Assembly: GCF_047722505.1 (NCBI RefSeq)
Contig: NZ_CP159814.1
Span: 1,240,001-1,304,000, forward strand
Direction of reading: 5' to 3'
DNA from: Pelagibacter sp047722505
Lineage (GTDB): Bacteria > Pseudomonadota > Alphaproteobacteria > Pelagibacterales > Pelagibacteraceae
DNA: 64,000 nt
In this document: positions 1-9,285 of the stretch, one piece after another
Layout of the letters: every line of letters starts with the position of its first letter
How positions within the stretch are numbered: position 1 is the stretch's first letter
The notes under the pieces: generated by a model
What the model saw: the letters and a program-made list of their open reading frames with translations, nothing else
Told to the model about the DNA's origin: nothing
Databases searched by the model: none
Position numbers and translations under genes: made by a program

Positions 1-1413
1 CTTTTTAATACCACCAATTACAACTATATCACCATCACTGACTAAAAGTTTTGTGACAATTGAATTAGTTTTAATTCCTGGTTCGTCAGATCCAGGAACT
101 GTTACCGGAGAATCGTTATTAACTTTTATATCTAACAATACATTTCCATCCCCTATAATACTGGGTGTAACTGTTAATGATAATGCAGCCTCTTTAAATG
201 CTGTAGTTGTTGTTCCATCTGCTGTTGTTTGATAGGCAATTTGTGTTCCTTGGGTAATTGTTGCTTCCTGATTATTTAATGTAAACACACTTGGTTGAGA
301 TAGTGTTTTACTTAAACCTAACGTCTCTAATGCTTCAATTTCAACCTTAAGAGCACGTGCTCCAATTTGTTTAAGTATTCCTATTCCACTTGTTCCAGAA
401 ATTCCTTGATTGGAAATAGTTCCTGCAGCCGCTCCTAAAGTTATACCTGCAGAAGTTGTTGCTGCGTTTCCACCACTGGTAATACCTGAAATTGTAGTGG
501 TACCTTTGCTGCCCCTTTCACTTACACTCATTGCACCTACTCTCGCCCCCAATGCTTTTGCAAAAGTAGAACTTGCATCAATTATAAATGCTTCAATTAA
601 AACTTGTTTAGTTTTTACATCTATCTCTCTAATAACTGCATCAATAGTATCAAGATCTGGTTCGTGACCTCTAACAATTATCGATCTAGTAGTATCCTCA
701 ACTGTAATTGATAGATTGGACATCGTGCTAACACCCTCCGCGCCTTGTGTTGCAAATAAAGCCTCTAATGTAGTTTTTGCTTGAGCAGGGCTAATATAAT
801 ATAATCTAAATATTTCAGCTAAGATCGGCTCAACTGATTCTTCCAATTGAATTTTTTTCTTTAATACTTCTGCTCTTGCAGATTTTGCTGTTTCTTGCGC
901 AGTTAATTTTTCAGGAGTATGAACTCTTATAATTCCATTAGTAACATCTACATCAGCTACTAAAGTTTTCATATCTAGCAAAGTTTGAAATGCAACATCC
1001 CAACCAACATTATAAATTTTAGCATTTACTGTGCCACTTACTTCATCCCCTACTAAAATATTTATATCTGCAATATCAGCCATCAATGACATTACATATT
1101 TAAAATCTAGTCCTTGAAAATTAATATTAACCATTTGTTTAAGATGAGGATATTCATCTGAAATATAGACATAGTTTTTAACATTTTCAGTTGTTATTGT
1201 TTTACGCTTATCTTCTCTTGGTATGCTTGTGTCATAAGGTTTAGGACCATCAATAATTTTCTTGTCCATGTCCTCACGACCTTCAACAATAATCTTAGCT
1301 GTATCGATTAAAGGTTTGTCACCATGAACAGACACTGGATTTTTTGTTGTTGCACAAGATTGTAATAGAACGATAAATGATAGTGCTATTAAAATTTTAA
1401 AATATTTATTCAC
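1..1413 (-). CDS. pilQ: Type IV pilus secretin, PilQ/MshL-like (3' end outside window)
   Basis: This is the outer-membrane ring through which the pilus exits. I translated the open frame running off the left edge. It starts at a GTG three bases after the pilP stop and opens with a lipoprotein signal ending LLQSC. An STN/N-domain-like region follows (motif NINFQGLDFKYVMSLMADIA), then the secretin core with VLIEAFIIDASSTFAKALGA and a late segment DGDIVVIGGIKK typical of secretins. About 471 codons are present and the C-terminus lies beyond base 1. It is last in the pilMN-O-P-Q order, which supports PilQ over GspD. The GTG start is inferred from the lipobox and spacing. Confidence 0.88.
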   Translation of the reverse strand, partial: MNKYFKILIALSFIVLLQSCATTKNPVSVHGDKPLIDTAKIIVEGREDMDKKIIDGPKPYDTSIPREDKRKTITTENVKNYVYISDEYPHLKQMVNINFQGLDFKYVMSLMADIADINILVGDEVSGTVNAKIYNVGWDVAFQTLLDMKTLVADVDVTNGIIRVHTPEKLTAQETAKSARAEVLKKKIQLEESVEPILAEIFRLYYISPAQAKTTLEALFATQGAEGVSTMSNLSITVEDTTRSIIVRGHEPDLDTIDAVIREIDVKTKQVLIEAFIIDASSTFAKALGARVGAMSVSERGSKGTTTISGITSGGNAATTSAGITLGAAAGTISNQGISGTSGIGILKQIGARALKVEIEALETLGLSKTLSQPSVFTLNNQEATITQGTQIAYQTTADGTTTTAFKEAALSLTVTPSIIGDGNVLLDIKVNNDSPVTVPGSDEPGIKTNSIVTKLLVSDGDIVVIGGIKK

Positions 1414-1416
1414 TTA

Positions 1417-1836
1417 TTATCCATCACTCGGTTTAATTATATTATTCATATAAACTTCAAAAAGATTGTTTTCTCCATCTTCAACAATTACAAAATCAGA
1501 ATAAATATTTCTTATCATCGTCGTATCTGTAATGGCTTGATCTTCTTCATATTTATACGCTCCACCATCAGCTGCAGAAAAGACTGCTATTTGTTTGTTT
1601 TCAGCAGTAATTGTACCCACTAATCTCATATTATTTAAAAGCCCATTATTTGAGCTTACCTGAGTATCTGTTTCACCTGCTTGATTTGTTGAAACTCCTC
1701 CTGCAAAAGGATCTATTGCTGGCAACTCTTCATCATCTAAAGAAGAGTGTTCATCTGCCTTAAGACTTACCATTTGAAATTGACAAAGCATAATTGTCAT
1801 TAAAAAGATTAATATTTTTTTATTATTTATATTCAT
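1417..1836 (-). CDS. pilP: Type IV pilus inner-membrane lipoprotein-like PilP
   Basis: PilP is a periplasmic connector between the PilMNO platform and the PilQ secretin. The 139-residue product has an N-terminal signal or anchor segment (residues 5-25), then an Asp/Glu/Ser-rich linker. A small beta domain follows with MRLVGTITAENKQIAVFSA and a predicted strand ending VIVEDGENNLFEVY, the usual PilP pattern. No clear lipobox Cys is visible, although a Cys lies in the hydrophobic stretch (MLCQF). It overlaps pilO by 14 bases and sits 3 bases before pilQ, so the three are probably translated together. The call rests mainly on position and fold pattern. Confidence 0.8.
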   Translation of the reverse strand: MNINNKKILIFLMTIMLCQFQMVSLKADEHSSLDDEELPAIDPFAGGVSTNQAGETDTQVSSNNGLLNNMRLVGTITAENKQIAVFSAADGGAYKYEEDQAITDTTMIRNIYSDFVIVEDGENNLFEVYMNNIIKPSDG

Positions 1837-2503
1837 TTGGCAACCCCACTATTGAAATTGTACCCTTTGATAAAATCTGTCCTTGAATTTTTGCTATTGT
1901 GGTAATTTCTTCTTTATCAAAATTAATAACTTTTTGAGATTTAGATAGTGCTCTTCTAAACTTAAGATAGCTTAAAAAATTTCCTTGAATTTCATACTCA
2001 ACAGGAATTGTATAATACATTATTTTTTGTCCTTCTTGATTTTCTGTTGTAGCGCTGTTCTCTGTTGTTTGTTCTGTACTTTGCTCTTGTGCTGCTCCAG
2101 CAACAGCTTTGGGTTCACCTTTTTTAAGATTAGTTATTGACAAACCATTGATCAATGCAAATTTACTTATGTTCTGGTAAAGATCTTCAACTTCTTTTTT
2201 GCTGTGAAAAAGTTTACTATTTTTTTCATAGTCAGGCTCTAGCTTTTTAACACCAGCTTTTAAAGTTCCAATATTATTTTTAAATTCTTCAATCTTTATT
2301 TTATTTTCATTCATTATGAAAATCTGTTCTTCTTGTTGTTTTACTATTGGAGACACAAAAACATAATAACCTATCAAAAAGATTAGTATAGCACCAAAAC
2401 CAACACCAAATTTAATTAGAGTTTTTTTATCTGCTAAACCACCACTTTTCAGTTTTGCAAATATATCATTTAAATCTAAATCTTTTAAACTCGCTAAATC
2501 CAT
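1823..2503 (-). CDS. pilO: Type IV pilus alignment protein PilO-like
   Basis: This is a bitopic inner-membrane protein that pairs with PilN in the alignment complex. The 226 residues comprise a short cytoplasmic start, one membrane segment at about residues 32-52, a coiled-coil region (about 55-110, with repeated Lys/Glu and VKKLEPDYEKNSKLF) and a ferredoxin-like C-terminal domain. That domain contains IPVEYEIQGNFLSYLKFRRALSK, a common PilO pattern. A Thr/Glu/Gln-rich loop of about 25 residues near 135-160 interrupts the C-terminal half. It overlaps the pilMN stop by one base and pilP by 14 bases. Confidence 0.85.
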   Translation of the reverse strand: MDLASLKDLDLNDIFAKLKSGGLADKKTLIKFGVGFGAILIFLIGYYVFVSPIVKQQEEQIFIMNENKIKIEEFKNNIGTLKAGVKKLEPDYEKNSKLFHSKKEVEDLYQNISKFALINGLSITNLKKGEPKAVAGAAQEQSTEQTTENSATTENQEGQKIMYYTIPVEYEIQGNFLSYLKFRRALSKSQKVINFDKEEITTIAKIQGQILSKGTISIVGLPNEYK

Positions 2504-4620
2504 TATATCAATTTCAATTTACAATTGATTGTAAATCCCTTTTTATTATTATTACCTGATGCTTGATCTCCAGTTTGATTTTTCATTGCAGCTAATGATG
2601 CTTGTTCTATTAATGATTTTGCATTTAAGTTTGAAATAAAATTTAAAATATCTTGATCAGAAAAAGCAACACCCTCTATAATCAAACTATCTTTTCCATC
2701 AAAAGTCATTTTAGTAAATTGCACTCTTTGAGGGACGCTTCTAGTTACTTGGGCTAATGATCTATAAGACCTTGCTTGATTTGAATTAACTAATTTTCCA
2801 AGGTCTAATGCTCGTTGCATTTCTCTTCTTTTTTTTGCTAATTTTGAAAATTGAATATTATTTTTATCAAATTCTAATTGCACTTGATCAAATTCTAGTA
2901 ATTTGTCTTTATTGTTACTAATTTGAAAGAATGAAAAAACCGTTAATATCAAGTAAATACCTGCTATTGCACATACCACACCTTTAAAAGCAAACCCAGA
3001 TAAAAACTTCAATTTATTTTGCTGACGGACAGCATCTCTATTAGGTAATAAGTTAATATTTTTAACTGCTGTTACAAATTTATAATAACCGAATACATCT
3101 AATTTTCTATAAGCTAAGCCAAGCACTGAAGATAATGGAGAATTGTTATCACCAGAAATTTTTTCACTATTATAAGAAGGTATACTAACACTTTGTATCG
3201 GATCAAAATTAACAAAACCTGTCGTTGGTAAATTCTTTTTAAATACCGGGAGTATAAATGAAATATTTTTTAGGCTTGAGACTACTTGAATAGATGTAAT
3301 TTTATTTTCATATTTGCTTTCATAATCAGTAATTGCTTGCTTGACCTGCATTGCATACCTTCTAATTACTGCGTCTGCCTCAGTTGAAAGTTGTTCACTT
3401 TTTATATTTATTAAATATTCTTTTTCTTGAGGTCTTAAAAATATATCAGTAATAACTGGAATATTATTGTGAATAATCATGATATAATTTTCATCTATTC
3501 CAAGTTCTAATATTGCTGAGTTTCCTTTATCTGTAATAGATTTAAATTTTGTATTATCATGTGCATTTTTTAAAGTGAAACACCTAACGTCCATAATTAC
3601 TGGATTGAGACCTGCTTTTTTAACAATAGATGAATAAGAATTTACATCAGATAGTTTTGATGCAACAAATAAAATCTCCATCGTATTATTTTTTGAATTT
3701 CTATTTATGATTTGATGAAAAATTGAATAATCATTTAAATTATCAGTTAATTGAACTAAATTTTCCCACAACGAATCTGTTTCTATTGCTTTTTGTAACT
3801 CATCATCAGTCATTAGAGGGCTTGTGACCACTCTTATGATTGCACTTGTGACTGGAATTGATAATGCAACATTTTTTGAAGTAATTTTTGCATTAGACAT
3901 CGCTAATTCAATTTCTTCAGCCAGATAATCTTTATGTTCTAAGATACTTTCACTAATTTTTTCTTGATCCAGTAAACGATAAGAATATTTATCTAATATC
4001 CATTTTTCATCTTTGTCTTGAGAGACTTGAGCAACTCTAATTGCTTCTCTAGTCATGTCTAAGCCTGCTATCTCCTCACCAGCAACACTTAATTTACTAA
4101 CTTTAGATTGAAAAAATTTTTGAAAAACTTTTTTTATCTTATTTTCTTTAATTTTTGGATCTGCATTACCATTAACTTTGTCTTTATCTGTTGAGTTATC
4201 GACTTTTGATTTAGAAAATTTGAAATTTTTTAGCTTCTCCAGCATTCCAATTGTTACGCCTTTTATTGGTTCTTTGATAGTTTCTTCAGATACTTGGGGT
4301 GGTGAAGGAGGGCTAGTGATATTGGTATTTTCTTGAATTGGTGCAGTAGTTATGTCTTTTTCCAGACTTATATCGTCATTTTGATCTGTAGCTGCTTCAT
4401 TTACTGAAATATTGTCATTTTTTTCTAATTGTAGGTCATCAAACCACTTTTCCAGAATTGGTATGGCTTCCTCAAGGTTAGTTGTCCCCGAAGATGACAC
4501 TTTTTGCTTACCATTTATATAAGTCCTACCAACCCAATTATGAGATTTTAACTCACCTTTATATTTATCCTGACGGACATATATATGCAACCTTCCATTT
4601 TTTTTATGAACGGTTTCCAT
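2503..4620 (-). CDS. PilM-PilN fusion with an extra integrase-arm-like N-terminal domain
   Basis: The 705-residue protein combines parts that are normally separate. Residues 1 to about 65 (GRLHIYVRQDKYKG, then NWVGRTYINGKQ and TTNLEEAIPILEKWFDDL) resemble the small DNA-binding arm domain at the start of tyrosine integrases. A Pro/Glu/Asp-rich linker runs to about residue 175. Residues 178 to about 510 are an actin-like PilM fold with AGLDMTREAIRVAQV and VALSIPVTSAIIRVV. Around 522 is the PilN start motif INLLPNR, a membrane segment at about 543-563 and the PilN periplasmic domain. An AGGAG ribosome site precedes the ATG. In the second PilM motif the usual Asp is Glu (ILELG). DNA binding by the N-terminus is inferred. 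Confidence 0.85.
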   Translation of the reverse strand: METVHKKNGRLHIYVRQDKYKGELKSHNWVGRTYINGKQKVSSSGTTNLEEAIPILEKWFDDLQLEKNDNISVNEAATDQNDDISLEKDITTAPIQENTNITSPPSPPQVSEETIKEPIKGVTIGMLEKLKNFKFSKSKVDNSTDKDKVNGNADPKIKENKIKKVFQKFFQSKVSKLSVAGEEIAGLDMTREAIRVAQVSQDKDEKWILDKYSYRLLDQEKISESILEHKDYLAEEIELAMSNAKITSKNVALSIPVTSAIIRVVTSPLMTDDELQKAIETDSLWENLVQLTDNLNDYSIFHQIINRNSKNNTMEILFVASKLSDVNSYSSIVKKAGLNPVIMDVRCFTLKNAHDNTKFKSITDKGNSAILELGIDENYIMIIHNNIPVITDIFLRPQEKEYLINIKSEQLSTEADAVIRRYAMQVKQAITDYESKYENKITSIQVVSSLKNISFILPVFKKNLPTTGFVNFDPIQSVSIPSYNSEKISGDNNSPLSSVLGLAYRKLDVFGYYKFVTAVKNINLLPNRDAVRQQNKLKFLSGFAFKGVVCAIAGIYLILTVFSFFQISNNKDKLLEFDQVQLEFDKNNIQFSKLAKKRREMQRALDLGKLVNSNQARSYRSLAQVTRSVPQRVQFTKMTFDGKDSLIIEGVAFSDQDILNFISNLNAKSLIEQASLAAMKNQTGDQASGNNNKKGFTINCKLKLI

Positions 4621-4682
4621 ATAAATTTTCTCCTAAATTAGTAAAACTATAACATAATTATGATTTATTCTCAATTTTATTG

Positions 4683-4972
4683 TGTGTTAGAGTAAATATT
4701 TTTGTGTTATAGTTTTTAATCATTCTAATATTTTAGTAAAAATATCATATTCACTAAAATAAGCCTTATATTATATGGATATTTCAATATTTTCATAAAA
4801 ATACCTCTAATTATTGTAATATCAGTATTTTTTTGTGTTAGAGTGGTATTTTTTTATGTTAGAGTTAAAATACTTAAGCCAAATACCATAAAATATCAAA
4901 AAACTATATAAATCGTCACTTTCATATAATATTCAAAATTTGTGTTAGAGTTTTTATATTTTGTGTTAGAGT
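4683..4972. repeat. Three pairs of an 11-bp direct repeat in the pilMN upstream spacer
   Basis: The 361-base gap between pilY1 and pilMN holds TGTGTTAGAGT or a one-to-two-base variant (plus-strand reading) at 4683, 4703, 4834, 4855, 4941 and 4962. Within each pair the starts are 20, 21 and 21 bases apart, two helical turns. In the middle pair the whole 21-base unit is nearly identical. A seventh, inverted and degenerate copy lies at 4646-4656. An imperfect palindrome (ATTTTAGT at 4730-4737 with ACTAAAAT at 4753-4760) sits between pairs one and two. I see no open frame. The layout suggests cooperative protein binding ahead of pilMNOPQ, which starts at 4620 on the minus strand. Confidence 0.8.
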
Positions 4973-4981
4973 TTTATAAAT

Positions 4982-7900
4982 TTAATAGTTTTCTTTCCAA
5001 CTTTCAAGTTGAACCGCTCCAGAGGCTGCTTTAGCTCCTGATTTTATGGTAATTAAGCTATCTTTTGATGTTAAGCTCTTATTTGCCTCGCCTGATATAC
5101 CAATATACAGATTATCTCCACTTATAACCACTTCTCCAGCAACTCCTTTACCAAGGTTAACTGGAAAATTTGTCTTAACACCTCCACACTTAGAGTCATA
5201 TGCGTGTAAAAATGCTGTTCCTGTGGTACAGGGTGTTGATGAGCTAGATGGCTCATATATTGAAAAATATACTCTATCTTTATCAACTGTAGGCTTTGCT
5301 GTCACTTTTTTAGCCTTATCTAAATCTACATACCAGCCCATTTGAGAAGAATTAGGACAACCTGAGCTAGAACAATTACTATATGTACCAGCTGAGCTTA
5401 TATTTGCATAATTTGGGAAGTCTTTATCTTTAATTCCAAACACTCTGTTCTTAACTTGGCTGGATTGGCTTTGTAATTTTTGTGTATCGCCAGTTCCAAA
5501 GTATAACCATAAGTTGTTATCACTATTAATCGTCGCTTCTAAACTATTATAAATATATCTTCCATTATCAGTGTTTGCCTGTGCATCAAAAATTGTTGTT
5601 GTTGATATATTTTTATTAATCATCTTATCAACCCCTAGAGTGAAACTTTCTGTTAAATTTACTTTTGTAACTTTCCCCTCAATGTCACCTGCATATATTA
5701 ATGCCCCATCATAATTTGCCTTTGAGGTACCATCAGCATTGATTACTGTTAAGTCAGACGGCAAAGAGTTAACTATATCTGTTTTGTTTACTCTGGTAAC
5801 TAAAAAGAGTGCAGCGTTTGGTAATTCAAAATCTAAAACAATTTTTATATTCGTAGCTATACCATTATTAATATCTTGACTTATGCCATAGCCCATTCCA
5901 CCTGTACCACTAACAATTAACTTTTCAACATTTGTATTATAAGAGTTCAGTCCAAATTTACTCATTTGAAACTCTTTAACTCCCTTAGCAATACCAAATG
6001 AATAAGCATGATATGCAATTTGTTTATCTTGAATATCAATCTTTTTAAGTAACCTACCTTCATTTTCAAGATCCATAATAAAAATAGCTGAACCATACTC
6101 TGGTGCAACACCACTATTATAACCTCCACCAAATACTGCAACCCATCTATCTGCTCCATCAACTTTTATTCTTATAATTCTAGGTGTAGACCAGCTTGAA
6201 CCTAGTTTCGTATAATCATACTGAGATGGAATATTATTGTTTCCATCATAAAAATATGAATTAAGATTTTCATCTGAGTTCCAATGATTAATTCGTTTAT
6301 TGAAAGCATCATTTTCAATTGCAAATAAGTGCTTAGGATTATTAATATCTGTTATGTCTAATGCAAAGTACCCCTTGCCCCCAGCACCTAATCCTGAAAC
6401 AAGTATGGTTCTCCATCTTGGGTCATTAGCTCCATTATTTGGTGTATCATCAAAAAATATATCCTTAACCACAGGAGATCCATCAACCCCATAAATAGGA
6501 TTAGTTGCATTTGCTTTAGTTGTCACAATGCTAGATAATTTTCCTATTAAATTTGGAGGTATATAGCCCCATAATTCGTCACCTGTTATTGAATTAAATG
6601 CATGTAGTATTCCACTATTTGCTCCAGCAATAACTACTTCTGTTCTACTACTGCATGACCCTCCACAATCTGCACTACCTTTGAAAGCACTATATGGTGT
6701 TGATGTTTGTTGTCTATAATAAGCATCAGTTTTTGAAAAATTTGAATTTCCAGTATCAGCTATCGGTGCATCTGGTTTACCAACAACAATTAAATCTGAG
6801 TGATAAATATCTGCTAATTTTGAGCTTCTCTCTTCTGTGGTATTGCTATCTTTATCATAGTCATAAGAATCAAAACCTCTAATAAAATTAATCAGATTAT
6901 CTGTTTCTGCATCTGTTGGGCTTGCTATAAGTGGAAATAACTTTTGTTTTAAAATATTTCTATTTGATGTTGTAAAATTATTAGTATTTTTTGTTCCAAT
7001 ATCTGCTGTCCATATTTTTCTAGAATTAGGGCTTGTGTCATTTAGTTGTTTAGCGGCATCCCATTTTTCATTTCCAAAGGATCCATCAGTATTCAGATCA
7101 TATTTTTTTAAACTACCTTCCCACTCTTTATTCTTTGCATATTTGAAAGTGGATTGATAAATAGAACCTCCCTTATTTAGTTCTGGCATTACAGCTGGTG
7201 TTGTAAAAGTTAAAGAACTAGATATAGCTTGCTGTACTGCATCTCGTATTGCAATAAGTAGCGCTCCTGATGTATCTGCATAAAGAGCTGTAGTTGTTCC
7301 ACCGTTTGTTGCTAAACTATCATAATTGCTTCTATTACCTGTGTTGATACCCAACCCAACTGCAAAAGTTTTTACGTTTAAACTGTTCTTCATATCTCTG
7401 ACAACACCCATTGCACTACTATGGCTGTTCCACTGCCCATCACTTATTAAAATATTAAAATTTAATTGGCAGGTTGCTCCTGGAATGATGGGGGATGGAT
7501 AACGAGTGCCACCTTGAGTCAAATTTCCATTCCAATAATTTCTAGCATAATTCATTGCTTGTAAAAGATATGTTCCTCCACCAGAGGCTACTCCATCTAC
7601 ATCTGTATAAATTGTACTTGCACCATTTGAGTTTATTGGAACTCTTAATCTTAAATATCTACCCCAATAAAATCCCCACTCCATTAGTCCAAAATTAGCT
7701 CCACTTTTAAGTTCAGGGTCTGATACTATCTTTTTAATTGCTTCCTTTGCAATTGACATCCTGGATACAGCCGCACCTATTCTTGAAAAAGATGTTAAAT
7801 TATTATTAAATTCATATACATCATTGTTATCTTTATCAGCACTATAAACTTTATTATCTGATGAAATTCCTAAACCCCATGGCCATCTAAAAGGCCCACT

Positions 7901-8761
7901 GTAATTATATGAGCCATATTTAGCAACATAGGATCTTGATGAATTAAATTTTTGTAACCTACGATTACTACTGTCATTAACAAATATATTTCCATTTGAA
8001 TCAAATGCTGCATCAACTGGGTATCTGGTATCTCCATTTCCAGTACCGTAATTACCAGTTCCTACTGTTTGACAAGAGCCTAAACTAGTTCCTGATATAC
8101 TATGAACACAAACTTTACTCAGATAATTTGATACAGTAACTAATTTTGTTCCATCAGAGTTTACATCTAAACCTGACATTGAGTTGTAGGTCGGATAATT
8201 AAAGTGATAATTAACTTGATTTAATGAACCTCTGTCTAGAATTCTAATATAACTTTGATTATATGAAGCAAATCCTCCTATAAATACATGGTTATTCGAT
8301 ACAGCTATACTCCATGCACTCCAATAACCTGTGGGTTGACCGGACTTAATAATATTTCCTGAGTCTGATAAAACTTTAACACTTGCATTGTAGTAATCCA
8401 AAACATAGATAACATTATTATAAATATCTAAACTGGTAGGATAAGTAGAGCCACCTGTGCCAATAACTTTTACATAAGCTCCATTTGAATCAAAAACTTT
8501 AATTGTCTTACTGCTAATTTGAAGCACATAGATATTACCATTACTATCCACTGCAACATCTGAGGGTTGAGAAACATATTTTGTCCAGCTAGAAATATAA
8601 TTTCCATTGATGTCCCACGCCATACTTCCAGAGTTATCTAACATAATTAAGATATTTGCAGGCACATTACTTGATCCAGTTCCTGGTGGCGGTGATTTTG
8701 AGTATGAATTATTACACACAAAAAATATCAAAAGTAAGAATATGTAAAATTTTCTAATCAT
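4982..8761 (-). CDS. pilY1: PilY1-like pilus tip adhesin with split vWA domain
   Basis: PilY1 proteins sit at the pilus tip or cell surface and act in adhesion, calcium sensing and pilus dynamics. The 1259 residues begin with a signal peptide (about 1-21). The vWA metal site LDNSGSM follows at 41-47. From about 57 to 330 come NHL-like units (repeated VDSNGNIYVL-type strands), and only then does the rest of the vWA fold resume (MSIAKEAIKKIV, then FNILISDGQWN). An EF-hand-like loop DLNTDGSFGNEKWD lies near 554. A PilY1-type propeller follows (AGANSGILHAFNSITGDELW, near 714). It overlaps the preceding gene by 4 bases and is last in the minor-pilin block. Confidence 0.9.
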   Translation of the reverse strand: MIRKFYIFLLLIFFVCNNSYSKSPPPGTGSSNVPANILIMLDNSGSMAWDINGNYISSWTKYVSQPSDVAVDSNGNIYVLQISSKTIKVFDSNGAYVKVIGTGGSTYPTSLDIYNNVIYVLDYYNASVKVLSDSGNIIKSGQPTGYWSAWSIAVSNNHVFIGGFASYNQSYIRILDRGSLNQVNYHFNYPTYNSMSGLDVNSDGTKLVTVSNYLSKVCVHSISGTSLGSCQTVGTGNYGTGNGDTRYPVDAAFDSNGNIFVNDSSNRRLQKFNSSRSYVAKYGSYNYSGPFRWPWGLGISSDNKVYSADKDNNDVYEFNNNLTSFSRIGAAVSRMSIAKEAIKKIVSDPELKSGANFGLMEWGFYWGRYLRLRVPINSNGASTIYTDVDGVASGGGTYLLQAMNYARNYWNGNLTQGGTRYPSPIIPGATCQLNFNILISDGQWNSHSSAMGVVRDMKNSLNVKTFAVGLGINTGNRSNYDSLATNGGTTTALYADTSGALLIAIRDAVQQAISSSLTFTTPAVMPELNKGGSIYQSTFKYAKNKEWEGSLKKYDLNTDGSFGNEKWDAAKQLNDTSPNSRKIWTADIGTKNTNNFTTSNRNILKQKLFPLIASPTDAETDNLINFIRGFDSYDYDKDSNTTEERSSKLADIYHSDLIVVGKPDAPIADTGNSNFSKTDAYYRQQTSTPYSAFKGSADCGGSCSSRTEVVIAGANSGILHAFNSITGDELWGYIPPNLIGKLSSIVTTKANATNPIYGVDGSPVVKDIFFDDTPNNGANDPRWRTILVSGLGAGGKGYFALDITDINNPKHLFAIENDAFNKRINHWNSDENLNSYFYDGNNNIPSQYDYTKLGSSWSTPRIIRIKVDGADRWVAVFGGGYNSGVAPEYGSAIFIMDLENEGRLLKKIDIQDKQIAYHAYSFGIAKGVKEFQMSKFGLNSYNTNVEKLIVSGTGGMGYGISQDINNGIATNIKIVLDFELPNAALFLVTRVNKTDIVNSLPSDLTVINADGTSKANYDGALIYAGDIEGKVTKVNLTESFTLGVDKMINKNISTTTIFDAQANTDNGRYIYNSLEATINSDNNLWLYFGTGDTQKLQSQSSQVKNRVFGIKDKDFPNYANISSAGTYSNCSSSGCPNSSQMGWYVDLDKAKKVTAKPTVDKDRVYFSIYEPSSSSTPCTTGTAFLHAYDSKCGGVKTNFPVNLGKGVAGEVVISGDNLYIGISGEANKSLTSKDSLITIKSGAKAASGAVQLESWKENY

Positions 8762-9285
8762 TTTTCTTCTTCAATTATTGCTTCTTTATTTGCAGCATCT
8801 TCATGCTTTTTATCTACGATTTCAAAAAGTTCTAAAAAATTTCCTGTATTTTCATTAATACCTCTTAAATTTGCATATAAATAATAAACTTCATTTTTTT
8901 CTATGGCATATTGTTCTGGCTCATTTGCATCAATAATTTTTTGATTTTTTTTAAACCCAGATTTATAAAAACTATTTGCGAGCTTAAATAAGGATCTATT
9001 TTGAATAACTTGATTTTGAAATATAATTCTTACAACTTTTTCATCTATAAAAAATAAAGATATTATTGTTCCTTTTATTCCTTTATCTTGACATACAAAT
9101 TCAATAGGGATTGTAATTGATTTTATACCTTTGACAGGCTCTCCAAGCATAAACGCTATTTTTTCTTTTTCAAAATTACTTATATCTTTACCTAGTTTAA
9201 ATTTACTCAAGTCACAGTTTAATGCGAATGCGTTTGCTTGCGCTAGTAGCAGAAATCCAAATAAATAAAGGGTAAATCTATTCAT
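8758..9285 (-). CDS. Secreted protein of unknown function in the minor-pilin operon
   Basis: I do not recognise this 175-residue protein. It has a signal peptide (about 1-22, ending ANAFA), two Cys residues (in NCDLSKF and FVCQDKG) that could form a disulfide, and alternating beta-type segments, including GTIISLFFIDEKVVRIIFQN. The C-terminus is Lys/Glu-rich. It overlaps pilX by 1 base and pilY1 by 4 bases, so it is almost certainly co-translated with them. A periplasmic accessory of minor pilin or PilY1 assembly is a reasonable inference; it takes the place where PilE-type genes sit in other operons but carries no prepilin signal. Confidence 0.8.
   Translation of the reverse strand: MNRFTLYLFGFLLLAQANAFALNCDLSKFKLGKDISNFEKEKIAFMLGEPVKGIKSITIPIEFVCQDKGIKGTIISLFFIDEKVVRIIFQNQVIQNRSLFKLANSFYKSGFKKNQKIIDANEPEQYAIEKNEVYYLYANLRGINENTGNFLELFEIVDKKHEDAANKEAIIEEEK

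Noticed and set aside
4420..4620. A true integrase or mobile element
   Set aside because: Only an arm-like domain is present; no catalytic recombinase domain, attachment site or other mobility gene is seen, and the frame continues into PilM and PilN.
4683..4972. CRISPR array or replication iterons
   Set aside because: Repeat units are only 11 bases, occur as spaced pairs, and have no cas, dnaA or rep gene nearby.
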